A program made the position numbers and the translations under genes. Below, piece by piece: positions 20,166 to 32,255 of a stretch of 64,000 nucleotides of DNA (its first letter is position 1; each line of letters begins with the position of its first letter). The notes beneath the pieces are model-generated. The model saw nothing but the letters and a program-made list of their open reading frames with translations, was not told where the DNA came from and searched no databases. This DNA is from Gambelia wislizenii (Eukaryota > Chordata > Lepidosauria > Squamata > Crotaphytidae), in contig JAUMIR010000005.1 in assembly GCA_030847615.1 (NCBI GenBank), forward strand, positions 165,630,596 to 165,694,595, read 5' to 3'.

Positions 20166-22829
20166 TAATGAGGTTTAGACGGATGCAATAGCTGAATGGA
20201 TGCTAAATTAATTTGACTACTCAAACAAGATTATCCTTCTCTTTTCTCCTCCAGAATTTTTCTTGCTACTGCTCTGGCCTAGACAGAAAGCGTTCCTCTC
20301 ATGTGCCAATGGTTTCTCAAATTTTATGAGCTGGCTGGACATCAACTGCTGTGCTTCTTTTTGTGTGATTGATATAATAAGGCAACCAGGCTGTCCAGCC
20401 ATAGATTAGTAAACAGGAAACGCCTAATGGGATTTTTTGATAGGGACAGACTTTTGCAAACATTATCTCAGATGTCTAAGGAGGTACTAGCAGAGGGAGC
20501 TGCAAAGGTCAGAACAGTCCATTCCAATGTGTGTCTTTCTTCCTTTATACTGCAGAACAGAACAGACCTGGCAACCCTGATCTCTCTAGAGAACTGCTCT
20601 TTACTTCTTCATTCCACACTTCAGTCTGTGCTGAGAGCTGAACAAACCAAGGCCTTTAAAAAAAAAAAAAAAAAAAGTTGAATCACATTTTATGTATGGC
20701 AAAAAATCATTTTCCATTCATCATGCAATTCAGACAGAGGGCCTTTAGTTGTAAATTTTGCCATTCACAGGTAAGAATCCTTTGCTGCTGCTTTAGAGAC
20801 AGAAGGCCAGGTTTATGGGGAAAATTTTAATGTGATTCTTTGTTAGATATTTAGTGTCACGAATGCTCAAGTCCACCTTCCCTCCCTGTCTTAGCTGAGA
20901 TTTTTATTGCTCTTGAAGCATTACTTGATTTTAAACAGTCACATCTCATGACCTGGATGTACTACATGCATTGTGCATGGCCAGGAGTGCTGAAAGTTAT
21001 TTTGTACTTTTAAATTCTCTGGTCACAGATGGCTTCTGTAAGTAAAGTGAAATATCCCTCCATGGCCAGAAGAGCATCTGGAAGTCATAATTGGGCAAGG
21101 TCAAGTGGATTGGGGTCAATTTCCCACCCCATGGATCATCTGGGAGCCACACCAACTTCCTGTTACTGCAAATCTGTGGAAAATGCAATAGTGAAATAGG
21201 GTGGAATATCATGTCCATTTAAAAAAAAAAAATGAAAAATGGCTTCCAAAAATCCTTCCCAAAGTGTGTTGGGGGTTGTTGCATCTTCCTTAGAAAGAAA
21301 ATGATGATGATAAATAACAACAACAACAACAACAACAACAATTAGTCATCTCATGTCTTTCACATATAATGTAGAGTGATGACAAAGAGGGTTACGTGCA
21401 AAACAAAAAGGCACAAGGTGCAGGAAAATCAGCCCTATTATACATCCTATCATGACATGATGTGATTCACTAGAAATGATGATAATGCTTTATAAAGTGG
21501 GAAGACCACATTACAGGTGAATAGTCAATCAATCAATCAAATGATCCATAACCCTGGAATTGTGGGACCTGAGCAGACCTGTTGAAGACAGGGTGTTTTG
21601 GAGGTCTCCTGTGGTGTCACCCATCCCTCTGAAGGTGTCACCTGGTATGGTTTGGCTTCTCTGCACCCCCCTAGTGCCACCACTGGAGGTCTCTCATTCA
21701 TAAGGTTGTCCTAAGTTGAAAATGCCTTAACAGCAGTTAACAACAATAATAATGCCTCCGTTTCTTCACCATATGCCACTGAAAATGCTCATATGCATTA
21801 CAAATGAAACCTAGTTTCCTTTTCCTGCCCAAACTTCTCATCAGACTTCATTACTCTACTCATAAAGGTGGATTAAATAAGTGTTACATTATTTAAAAAG
21901 AAAATCAGATTCTGTTTCACATGTTCTTTTTAACTCTACCTGTTTTAAATTTTGTTAGTCCCTTTGAATTCCAGAGAAGGGAAATGGTGTGATGGTGGTG
22001 ATGGTGATGGTGATTATGAGGATGATGCACACAAGTAAGACTGAAATATAATGGAGAAGAAAACAACAATTGTATTTATTAAGGGAAATCTGCAATAGCA
22101 AGAGACTTCTGTACTTCTGACAAGAAAAGATCTCACTCAGCTTCTCCCTTCGGAAGTGCCCTTATTGTGCCTATCCTGCTGTCTGGAAAAGTTATCTTTG
22201 CTACAAAACAAGAACAGGAGTTAGGTGATGCCATGCATGTGATTGGATTGTTCTTGAACTCACTTGAGGAGAAGGGAAGGCTTTTTACCTCACTGTTTCA
22301 GGACCCTGTTGTAGCTGAGGCTGTGCCTGCCGCTGGGGACATACAGAATATCTTACTATTCTTTTGTTTGGACCCTGATGTATACTGTAGCCACTAGAGC
22401 AGAAGGTGGCACATAAGTGTACATCCCAGGTCTAGAAAGGTCTGTTTGGGTTTGGCTGACAATTCTGTTATTTTCCCTTCTATTACAAGGAACTAATGCT
22501 TTTTTATATCTATGACCAAATATTCCAGCTGTCTTGAATTTGAATGGAGAGGTTCATTCTTTTACTATGAACAGCAGGTTCTTCTTCTTTTTTGGTTGTT
22601 GTTGAATGAACCCATAATTCTTACTAGAATTTTAAAAATCATTTGTAAAGACTACTGATAGTCTACCATCAGTATCTCATTACCTGTTCTATTCTGCTTG
22701 ATATGCCTATATGAATTATATGCAGGTGAAGAAATGGTTTAGAATAATGGCTCAGAGACCTTGTGATGAATCAGTCCCTTTTTTGCATCCTGCCTTCCCT
22801 ACTCCCTGCCCCCCGCATAATGCCTTTCC
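20166..22829. other. No gene; simple repeats and one dispersed repeat
   Basis: No coding homology was found. There is a poly(A) run at 20658-20676, an (AAC)n microsatellite at about 21315-21341 and a GGTGAT-rich run near 21990-22025. A GTCACC-type dispersed repeat at 21613-21687 is listed separately. Confidence 0.5.
21613..21687 (+). repeat. GTCACCTGGT dispersed repeat, copy 1
   Basis: The block GGTGTCACC-N-CCCTCT-N-GTGTCACCTGGT-N-CTCTGCACCCCCCTAGTGCCACCACTGG occurs here. It recurs at 31331-31403 (plus) and 56714-56790 (minus). It is about 75 bp long in each copy. The parent element was not recognised. Confidence 0.7.
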
Positions 22830-22965
22830 ATCTGTAATGGGGATGGTAATAATACCTAACTACTATATGGGATTATTGTTAAGGTTTATAACAAGATAAC
22901 ACATGTGAAGTACTTTAAATATTTGAAAGAGCTATATACATGCTAAATACTATTATTGTGCCTCT
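22830..22965 (+). mobile_element. MIR-like SINE 3' part
   Basis: The order GTAATGGGGATGGTAATAAT, ACCTAACTACTATATGGG, TTGTTAAGG, ATAACACATGTGAAGTACTT and ATGCTAAATACTATTATT matches the 3' half of MIR elements. In MIRs this region runs from the GGGATAATAATACCTACC block to the tail with TGTAAAGCRCTT. The tRNA-derived head is not visible, so it is truncated. Confidence 0.7.
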
Positions 22966-23529
22966 TGTTATCTCCTGGGAGAGGTGGTGGTGGTGGTAAT
23001 GAATTTTGTTAGACACAGAAATTTGGTGGCTGGGACATAAAGGAAAATTACTCCATTACAATTGTTTATATATATCCAGCCAAATGACTTCTCACCCTTC
23101 TATCTTCCCTGCTCCAAAACACAATGAAAAATAGAAAAATAAAAAATGAATGAACTGGACATTGGCAACAGTAACACTGATACTGAAATACAGCAGGGTA
23201 CTGAAGAGTAGTTTGGAAAACTTAACATTAAAAAAAAAAAAGCAAATGGGATAAGGTCATGTTTCTTGGACTATGGGCCGTGACCTACCAGAGTGTCTCA
23301 GCCCATGTTCAGATTGATCTCAGTGCTGCAGTCAGCCCAGTATCTCTGTTGTTTGACCATTCTGTGCCTCAACACCATCACAGGTTTTTAGCAGGGTAAC
23401 GGGCAGCAGGAGCAACCTCCACTCTTGCACAGATACCTGTGGGAACATGAGTTGACTAGAGAGCAAGACTGGAACATATAAACTTGTGTCAGGGGGGGAG
23501 TAGAGTTGGAAAAAGGAAAATTGCAAATG

Positions 23530-23749
23530 TGGAGCCCTGGTGGCACAGTGGTTAAATGCTGGTACTGCAGCCACAACATTGTGAGTTTGATCCCACAGGA
23601 CTCCAAAGTTGACTCAGCCTTCCATCCTTCTGTATGTAGGTCAGTAAAATGGGTACCCAGCTGCTTGGGGGCAATTAGCTAACTCCTTATAAACCAGTTA
23701 GGGAGTGCTTTGAACTGATAAGCAGTATAGAAATATAAATGCTATTGCT
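23530..23749 (+). mobile_element. tRNA-derived SINE with 10-bp target-site duplication
   Basis: The head GGTGGCACAGTGGTTAAATG is a pol III A-box region. It is followed by a body with ACTCAGCCTTCCATCCTTCT, GGGTACCCAGCTGCTTGGGG and CAATTAGCTAACTCC, and by a 3' end with AGCAGTATAGAAATATAAATGC. The insertion is flanked by the 10-bp direct repeat ATTGCAAATG (23520-23529 and 23750-23759). It shares head and body with the SINE at 45061. Confidence 0.9.
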
Positions 23750-23759
23750 ATTGCAAATG

Positions 23760-26700
23760 GATGAGAGATGGGTAGAATGACTGCCGTGTGTGATGGGAGA
23801 AAAGGAATGGGGAGAAAGCAAGATGAAAAGTAAAGCATATTGTTAAATCACATTAAAGATATTTTACCTCATAAGACAGCATTAAAAATTAGATAAATAA
23901 AAGCAAAATGACAGGAAGGAAGAAGTAGCAGGATTTGTGCTGAGACCTTCTGATCATGAAAACAGACATGATCCTCACCAGAGAAGACTAAATTGGCATT
24001 GGGCAAGGCACCAGATCCTTGTGGCATCAGGAACCTACATAATGGGGAGAGAAGAAGGAGGTGGAACTGAGTAAGGATAGCTGAGGGATTTAGATGTTTG
24101 GCATGGGGTCTCCTTCCTCTTGGGGAAAAGGGAGAGTGGATCTTTGAAGAAAATTAGAAATAAAAGTGAGGATTTATAGTAAAAATAATAACACACAATT
24201 GGGAATGGGTAGAAACAAGAGAAGAGGAAAACTGTTAAAGGAGGAAATGTGAAAGGAGAAAGAAATCACAGGAGATGAGAGAGGATATTTTCCTTTGGAT
24301 ATATATCCTACCTTGTTTTCTTTTATTTCCATTTTTTCTGTCACATACTATTTTTTCCCTTCTTTTGCCCATTCCTTTCTTCTTTCCCTTTCCTAGCCAT
24401 TTATCCATAGGCAACATGGAGGGAATATTTAAGGGGCAGGGAGAAAAACATGGTTCATTAAGGATTTGGGGCAAATCATATAAACCTCTGACTAAATACC
24501 AGCCACTTCCAGTGTTTTCTACCAGTTCTGTTCCAATGAACAAATGTAAATTGTCTGAGTATTCATTTTAATATACATTCCCTGATGCAGCCCCCCCCCT
24601 CACCACTATGAAGTAGTCAGACCTTCCCTTCATGTGGCTGTAGAAGTCCAAATGGGAGCCAATGATCATGATCTATGGTTTTGTAACATTCATGATATAG
24701 GAAGAAGTGTTGCCTTGCTAGGATTTCATGAGAATTCTAATGTTTAGAATGTTCTAATGTTCATTCTTTGACATGGCTGACATTTGCAGTTTTAGATATG
24801 CAATTATGTGGTTTTTAAATGTGTAATTTTAAGACTTTTGGATAATTTGTGATTATAATATGTTTTTATTATAGCTGCCCTGAGCTATTAAGAGGAAGAT
24901 GGAGTACAAATCAAAGCAAATCTTTTAAAAAATCACAGAACAGATCAATCCCCTTGTAGCATTCTGCACTGCCACCCCTCTCTTCTATAGATCCCTCTTC
25001 ACATCCACTTCTTTAGTAAAACCTTCTCCTGAATCACCTTATCTACTCATTCACCAGTACCTGACCACAACTCCGCTCAATGGCAATAGATGAAATAGAT
25101 CTAGTCATCTTTTAGTCATTAAATTGTCTTTGTATTCACTGATTACAGTGAGTTGCAAGAGTTACGCAGTTCCTTAAACGCACATGCACTCGCACACACA
25201 TGCACACACACAAAGTGTGTTTTAAGTGGGAAGAATGAGACAATGCACACAATGCAGTTCCACTTTTTCAAATTAGTGCATATGATTTGAACTCTCCAAA
25301 GTAACATAATCAATCAAACTGAAGAAGTCTTAAATAGTGCATATTGGAATGGCCTAGAAAGTTTCTGAATATATAATGTATACATCTTTCACACTACATT
25401 TTGTATCTGAATACAAATTCTTGCATACCCAAATTCATGAACCTCTTCTTGTGTCTATGGGTATCTCAGGAAGTGATGACTGAGAGAAATCATTTCCAAA
25501 CATTTTATCTATATATTACATATATAGTTTACATCATGTTTGCCTTTCATTCTCACAGGTGTGTGTTGTACTAGATAACCCTAACAAAGCAAGATTAGGC
25601 CCTCATTCTTTGGGGACAAAACAAAATCTGTCAAGTTATAAATATGTATCAGTTTATACTAAGCTCAGAAGCAATGGTACAATCAAAGACTTCATCCCTG
25701 TTTGAACTTATTGCTTCATGTATTCATGCACAAAATGTTTATCCGCATGGATTATCATCTCCCATGAAAGCTAACGAAGGCTTGTGTAGATCACTGTAGG
25801 TATCTTCCTAATGAATCATTCTGTGGGTTTCTTTTAGATATAGTATACAAAGGCAAACTTTCTCTGGTGTTATTTCTTTGAAAGCAGAAACTTACAAAAT
25901 AGCAGATTTTTCAATGGGCTATACTCAATGAGTAGAAAACTGGAGTCTGTCATGATATCCAAAAACCATTAAATGATGTCTGTACAAAATATAAATTCAT
26001 CTGCAGTGGTACATCATAAGTCTAATATTTTATTTTATTTTTTTAAAATACTGATTGTCAGTTTTGTAGTATGCTCATTATAGAAAAGCAAACAATACAA
26101 TTGCTGGCTTTAGCAGAATATTTTGTTATAGAAACCATTTGCAACATGCACCATCTTATTATGGGATCACTGCTAGGATGCTGTGAGAAATTATGGTACT
26201 TGATTAAACAATTTTATGTACCTGTATGCCAAGGATCAGAATTAGGCATGTGTGGCCCAAGAAACAACCTGAAAGGCTAAGCTTTGGAGCAGGGGCAGGC
26301 CAACCATCAAGTGGAGTGAGATGGCTGGCTAATGCAATAGTTGCTGGAGGGTGGCAGCCTCACAGCCATTCTCATGAACTGTCTCTATGAACATAAAAAT
26401 ATGAAGGTTAGGTCTACTGCTTTGTCACTCACATACATCCTGCTTTTAGATAGCTGCTGAAGACAACAGCAAAAGAAGACAACATACTACCATTTACCCA
26501 CATCAAGTAACACGCCCCCCACCCCCCAAAACCCCTTTCAATTTAAAATGTTGCATTTGCTCATGTACCAAAATTCTGGGAAATTCCAGTGAACCAACAG
26601 CTATGGTACATTTATGCAACATAATTATATTTACAACGTGTGCATACTTGCTCAGAGGTAAGCCACATTCAACTCAATGACAGTTGGAGATGGGAAGGTT

Positions 26701-27544
26701 TTTTTTTTTTGAAAATATATGAAAAATGGTTAAAAATATTATTCTTGAGTGCCAAGAAACCCTGGCAAGAATATAGGACTGATGAGAATCTTTGCAGTTT
26801 TGGACTTATTATGGGTAAAATTCTCATATGGTTATTTTGCACAGAAAACAGCATCTACTCCACATTTTTTTGGGGGGGGGATATTTTTGCATGGAAATCT
26901 TATTTTATATGCAGAGAATTTTATTTCCTATGTAGAAAGTGTTGCTTTCTATGCAAAAATATGACATGCAAATTTTACGAATAGTCCCAAACTACAAATA
27001 GCCTTTGAAGACTGCATAGTTTTCCAAGATTTCCTTGCAGCAAGATGAAAATTGCTAAAATTACTTATTGCTTTCTTTGAGAAGAAATTTAACAAAGATT
27101 ATATCCCTAATGACACTCACTGCCATGTAACAGTGGATAGTGTTTAGGAATGAACAAGAAGCTGGTCTTTACCAATTTAGTAACTGAATATTTAATGCAA
27201 ATATATTAACTCCCTGCCTTCAAGAAAATTAACTAATGTATATATTTTCTATTCCTCATCATTGGGAAGAATTTGCATTCCCCCCTTTATTTACCCTTTT
27301 TAAAAAAATTATTCACAAATGTGTATAACTAGAAATGTTTGCCATGGAAAAAAAATATGCAGAAGCATGCTTTAATCAGGAGGAAAATGCACAACCTACA
27401 TTAGTCAAAGCACACAACACAATATGTATTAATTTTCATACAAGGGGGAAAAAAACCCACCCTAAGTCTCATAACCCAAAAAGAAACAAGGATGGGAAGA
27501 AGGTACAGATAGGTTTCAGAGAAATGCTTTAAAAACAAGACATG
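23760..27544. other. No gene; L2-like tail and low-complexity tracts
   Basis: No coding homology was found. A weak L2-type 3' tail (GCTGCCCTGAGCTATTAAGA then GGAGTACAAATC) lies at about 24785-24935. A CA-rich stretch lies near 25190-25215. The repeat at 26750-26990 related to 2041-2245 is listed separately. Confidence 0.45.
26750..26990. repeat. Unnamed dispersed repeat, second copy
   Basis: This resembles 2041-2245. It shares CCAAGAAACCCTGG, a GCAGTTTTGGACTT block and CACAGAAAACAGC, followed by T-rich sequence with TATGCA and TGCAAAA words. The orientation is the same as the first copy. No name can be assigned. Confidence 0.45.
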
Positions 27545-27877
27545 GGACTTTATCAGACACTCTAAGAAAAAACTCTGCGGAGGTCAGGAGGAGGATGCCA
27601 CTGTCCCACTTTTGGCGGTTGATACGCATGCCCCGTCCTCCTCTTGTCCTTCCTCTGTGTTTCCTCTGTGCTGGAGGGATGAAAAAGGCAGCACTTTTCA
27701 TTGACAGAAGTTTCCATCAATAAAAAGTGGCACCTTTTCCATTGCTCCAGCATGCAGGGAGAATGAACAAAGGATGGGAGGAGGATGGAACGTGCAGTAT
27801 CGGTTGCCGGAAGTGGGACAGAGGTGTCCTCCTCCTCACCTTCACAGGGTTTTTTTTAAGAGCACCTGATAAAGTCC
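27545..27877. mobile_element. Near-complete palindromic (foldback) MITE 1
   Basis: The left arm (27545-27702) and right arm (27716-27877) are inverse complements over nearly the full element. The left begins GGACTTTATCAG and the right ends CTGATAAAGTCC. Inner blocks also pair, for example GAGGAGGATGCCACTGTCCC with GGACAGAGGTGTCCTCCTCC. By eye the arms agree at roughly four of five positions, with only a short loop. The total of 333 bp and the GGACTTT..C terminus resemble the element at 61301. No transposase or clear target-site duplication is present. The short open frames here are by-products of the palindrome. Confidence 0.85.
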
Positions 27878-28147
27878 TAAGAGATTTTCACTTTCCCAAT
27901 AAGACTGCATTTATTCCTTTATAAAGCCTATGTAAAATATGAGTTATGAAGGCATCTGAGATGTTGAAATACAATATAAAGCAATCACACCTATTAATCA
28001 CAACTATGAATAGGTAAAACACAATCAAAACACAGTCTTTAAATATAAGAGATCCAAACAATGAGTTGAGAGTTATTAAAAAGCTGCAAAGGGGAAAACA
28101 GCATTGCATTCTCATTTGAATAGTCTCCCCTCCACCCACAGTCTACA

Positions 28148-28168
28148 GTCAATCATCTGATGATTGAC
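28148..28168. promoter_or_regulatory. 21-bp palindrome with paired TGATTGAC sites
   Basis: GTCAATCATC-T-GATGATTGAC is perfectly symmetrical around the central T. Each half contains TGATTGAC, the core recognised by PBX/MEIS-type homeodomain complexes. It may be chance, since no other regulatory cluster could be shown. Confidence 0.3.
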
Positions 28169-28959
28169 AAGGTAGGCTTTGGGCTGACAGATTTTGTTGG
28201 TGTGATATGAGAATAGCAGCAGATGTAAATGATGACAAAACAAGATGGTCTGGCACTTAGTGCAACCACTGATTATGCCAGAATTAAAGGCTTTGCATGT
28301 TTGGTCAAAGGGAAAGCAGCAGCAAATGGAGTACCCTGTGAGCAGAGATGGTTAATAATCACTGCCACTGTTAGCATCAGCTTCAGCAGTCCATGCTGCA
28401 GCCACTCTTAGGAGAGTTAGTCATCACTGCAGAGGTTCTCACGAGGATTTAATTTCCCAATAATAGCCTAAATAATTCTGTTTCAAGCACAAGAGAGAAA
28501 AAGAACATCTTGCAGTAATGTTACAGTGAAACTTCAGTACAGCAGATACAATGTGTTTGTGGAAAAGCCCTCTTGGGCACAATTGGTCAAGTGCATTGGC
28601 CAAAGGGTTATTTCACTTCTTTCCACAAATCCAAACACTGCCGGAGGTATACATAGCAAGGTGAATATTAACAAAGACACACTCCTAAATCCTATAGAAT
28701 CAGATAAGGAGAAGTTAAAATAAATGAATGTAAAGAGGTGAAATATCAAGGTAATTACTTTGGAAACAGCTTTTTAAGCTGTGAAATAATGGATTAGGCA
28801 CTGCACGTCAGTACTTACTTGCATCTGTCCCCAAACTATTCTATACTGCCATATCCAAATAGGAAGCAGTTTCTTTTTCTTCACATGCAGTATTATGAAA
28901 TAAAACAAAATTGGTTGAACCAGTTATCTTGTTATCTTCTGTAACATGTCTGGTTTAAA

Positions 28960-29110
28960 ATATTTTATTCAAAGAGATGCAGGAAAATGACAGATTAACT
29001 GGTATTTTAAAAAAGGCAAGATATGCCAATATTAAGGAAGAATGGGGCCCTGTGCAAAAATTTTGGAAGAGAATATGGAACATGAATGAAAAACTTTGGT
29101 AACTAAAAGA
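28960..29110 (+). pseudogene. Possible L1 ORF2 C-terminal fragment
   Basis: The plus-strand translation gives QENDRLTGILKKARYANI and KEEWGPVQKFWKRIWNMNEK. The EEW.P...FWK pattern is typical of the extreme C-terminus of L1 ORF2. The downstream AT-rich DNA to about 29840 might be its 3' UTR. This is a short match and could be coincidental. Confidence 0.35.
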
Positions 29111-29891
29111 ACAACCACCCCTTTTGATAGGGGAGAGATATTTGATGCAATACGAGGAGAAAGGGAGAAAAGAAAACAATGATACTGTAAAAAGGTAGCA
29201 AAAGCATGAGTATAATAAATATCAAGAATAATCATACTTGAAAAGATTAAAGAACATAGGGAACAAGTGGGTTTATTAACTGAGATAAAAAAGCAACACA
29301 AATAATGTATGTAATTATACAATACAGTATAATATCATTATATTACTATTTAGTTACTTTACTGTACATAGCACTGAATACATGCTGTACGTGCAACAGT
29401 GGATATTCCCATCTTTATATTGAATATAACATGTAAAATATAAAAATGTATACAGAATAGAAAGAAAAGATTGAATAGAATTTAAATGGTAAGAGGTAAC
29501 AATGGAAATTACTCAAAAGAAACAAACCAACCAGAGATGAATGTAAAATAGGAAGTCAATTGTTGATGTGGCAGGAGGGAAAGGAGGTTGCGAGAAGAAC
29601 AGTGGAATTTATGGAAGAAGGATGATACAAGTTATCTGGAGGGCACAGCAGGTGATGAGAAGGTATGAGTAAGTGATTGAAGGAATCAAGAAGGAAAGAG
29701 AGTAAGAAAGTTGTACGAAAGGAATTTGATGAGAGGTGCAAGAGAAGATTGTAAAAGGAAATTAAAATATAGATAATACAAGAAGAGAGTTTAGAAACTG
29801 GAATAAAACATTAAGCAATATATACTAAAATAAAAACATATAGCTTTCTCTTCTCTTTACTTGTGTTAGATAAGAAGGCATGCTATGTAAG

Positions 29892-29920
29892 TTATTTATG
29901 TTATGTTATGTTATGTTATG
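29892..29920. repeat. (TTATG)n microsatellite
   Basis: This holds about five copies of TTATG in tandem, followed by TATG-rich DNA. Confidence 0.85.
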
Positions 29921-30097
29921 TATATGTATGTATTTGTAGTATGTGGGGAAATCATTATTGTAATGTAATACAATCTTGTGTATTCCCATGCTCTCAGTTA
30001 AGGTATTTACCCTGCATGCTTCAGTTCTCCCACAACCCCTTCTCTTATTTCACTAGGCAATTTCAGCTAACTGGAGCAATGGGTCATTCATCACATG

Positions 30098-30225
30098 AAT
30101 CACAGAATCATAGAATTGCATAGTTGGAAGAAACCACGAGGGCCATCCAGTCCAACCCCCTGCCATGCAGGAAATCATGATCAAAGCATCCCCAACAGAT
30201 GGCCATCCAGGCCATAGCCTAATTT
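30098..30225 (-). mobile_element. CR1 LINE 3' end
   Basis: Read on the minus strand, GGCCATC..., CCTGCATGGCAGGGGGTTGG, ACTGGATGGCCCTCGTGG and TCTTCCAACTATGCAATTCT precede ATGATTCTGTGATT. This is the CR1 3' terminus, which ends in ATTCTATGATT-type octamers. The same sequence ends the CR1 fragment at 45848. Only about 128 bp survive. Confidence 0.9.
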
Positions 30226-31330
30226 AGACTATGACCAAATTTAAATATTATTACACTTTGTTTAAGTTCCTTTTAAGTTAAGTCTCCATGCGGCTGCAGC
30301 CATGTTGGTGTGTTTATTACTGTTGTTGTTTTCAAGTCACCATGTAGTCCACACCGCTTTGAGCTGGGTGAGTCTTATTCTACCCTAAATCCTCTTAGCT
30401 AGTTAGGAATCTTTTAAGTTTGTTTTAATATGTAGATTAAGATTGATATACCTTCAGTAAACTTTTGATATGCATTTTTAAGCTGACTTCTTCGTTGTTT
30501 TTAATGAGTCTAATTGATTCGGTGATCAGACCACACATTTAAATGTTAATTTAGCTGTCTCTGCATTCTAATGCGTCACTCTGTCTGAATTTGAAAGAAA
30601 AGGTTTTTACTTTTTAAAGAAGATACTTTTATTCCTTTTAAAAGGGCTAGATCCCTGGAATTTTAAAATACATTTTTATTTTTAGACTCATACTCTAAAT
30701 ACCTACAGTATTTATGTTTTGTATGTATAAAATAATAACTGTGTAAGTAGAAGCAACTTTTTACAATAAACACTTTGCAAATAAAATAAAATAAAATATT
30801 TTATTCCTGTTGACATACATATTTCAGTGTCTGCCTTCATCATCCTGTCACATTATATTTAGATTCTGTTTGCTCATCAAGTTCATCCATCACATTTGAC
30901 AGGTGCAAGGTAGGTGCCAACATGGTACTTCATATCTATACATGGTTGTGCGTTAATGCAAACAAGTCTTATGCACAAATATATATAAAAAAAACTCAAA
31001 TGCAATTGTACTTTGAAATATGTGCATGGAAATAATTTTTTGTGAAAACATTTTGAAACAAATGTTCAAACCAATGCAGAAATAGAAGAGAATGTAGAAA
31101 TCCCAAGTGAAAACAAACTCGTGAGGTAACAGCTATCTTCATCTATCTTCCTATTTGTCTTTCATGATTCTCTGCAACTGCATTATCATTGACAAGAGGT
31201 GGGGCCAAGCATGGTCCTGGGACCACATGCTATCCCTAGTACTGTTTTTATGGCCTTCCACTCTTGTCCAAAACACTGAGTGGGGAAATTATATTCTAAA
31301 TTTATATTTCCCTGTGATGTTACTAAGGCC
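30226..31330. other. No recognisable feature
   Basis: This is AT-rich DNA with an AAATA-type run near 30777-30800 and a TTTTGTG/GCAAA-rich tract near 30960-31080. No coding homology was seen. Confidence 0.45.
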
Positions 31331-31403
31331 AGTGTCACTCCTCCCTTTGATCTTGTCACCTGGTGCGATTCACCCTCTCCACACCCCCTAGTGCGACTAC
31401 TGA
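31331..31403 (+). repeat. GTCACCTGGT dispersed repeat, copy 2
   Basis: AGTGTCACTCCTCCC, TTGTCACCTGGTGCG and CACACCCCCTAGTGCGAC match the repeat at 21613 in the same orientation. It sits immediately upstream of the Penelope-like fragment, but nothing suggests it belongs to that element. Confidence 0.65.
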
Positions 31404-31894
31404 TATTTCCTTATAAAATCTCCAAATCTTAAACAACTACTCACAACAGGATACATAACATGGATGGTAATACATGGACAAGTTCCTGCCACAAGCCCAG
31501 ATGCCAAATGTGTCCCTGCATCTGCTCTGGGAGTAATATTGCAGCAGCCAATAAAATCACCCATAACATCAGAGGTGCATTTACTTGGTCTTCCTCCAAT
31601 GTGATATATGTTATCATATGCCAGCAATGCCCTGCTACACTCTACATTGGACAGTCACTATGCAAGAGGATAAATTGACACAAAGCTGACATTAGAAATG
31701 TCAATCCCCCCAAACCAGTTGCACAACATTTCAACATTTTTGGACATATAGTAAAGGACTTACAGGTCACGGTGCTTGAACAAAGAATATCCAAAGGAAG
31801 ACTAGAAAGAAAAACAGTTGAACTGAATTATAGTCACAAATTCCACTCCATTAGCAGACGTATGAACAAAGACAATGATTTCATGGTACACTAA
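31404..31894 (+). pseudogene. Penelope-type GIY-YIG endonuclease domain
   Basis: In one frame, with a single internal stop at 31676-31678, the translation gives CHKPRCQMCPCICSGSNI, IRGAFTWSSSNVIYVIICQQ and CPATLYIGQS, then HKADIRN, VAQHFNIFGHIVKDLQVTVL and SHKFHSISRRMNKD. The YVIICQQCPATLYIGQS part carries the paired GIY-YIG-type motif (Y-V-I ... L-Y-I-G). The Cys-rich CHKPRCQMC block before it is the zinc-binding linker typical of Penelope elements. The stop TGA is one transition from CGA (Arg), consistent with CpG decay. The frame ends at the TAA at 31892-31894. The domain would nick target DNA in a live element. Confidence 0.88.
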
Positions 31895-32255
31895 ATATAT
31901 TAATACTCCTAAATACTGCACATATAACAAAAGGAATCATCTCAGAGAGTTTTGAACCCTGGAAAACTGACTTTTGGTAAGGAGACTTATTGCTTTCACA
32001 CATCGACACTAACTGACCACTGTTAAGATCTGAAAGGCCTATATTATATTATGAAACCCTTTGAAAATTTAGGGCAAGGGTTATGATTTGTATCTTCTTG
32101 ATTTTATTACATTCTATCCCACTCCCACAACTGTATAAATATGCTTTGTACCTGAGGCCTTAATACCACTTGGTACTGCATATGAAGAAGTAGTTTATAT
32201 CCATGAATGCTCATGCAAAAATAAAAACCAGTTAATCATAAAGGTGCTGCATCAT
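31404..32255 (+). mobile_element. Penelope-like element, 3' part
   Basis: A GIY-YIG endonuclease coding segment (31404-31894) is followed by a 3' UTR ending in GAAGAAGTAGTTTATATCCA, TGAATGCTCATGCAAAAATA and a TTAATCATAAAGGTGCTGCA block. This resembles the standard GAAGAAGTG...CATGC...AAGGTGC 3' end of amniote Penelope elements. The upstream reverse transcriptase is missing, so the copy is 5'-truncated. Confidence 0.85.

Noticed and set aside
27516..27753. Overlapping minus-strand open frames
   Set aside because: They lie in the arm of the palindromic element and have no independent support.
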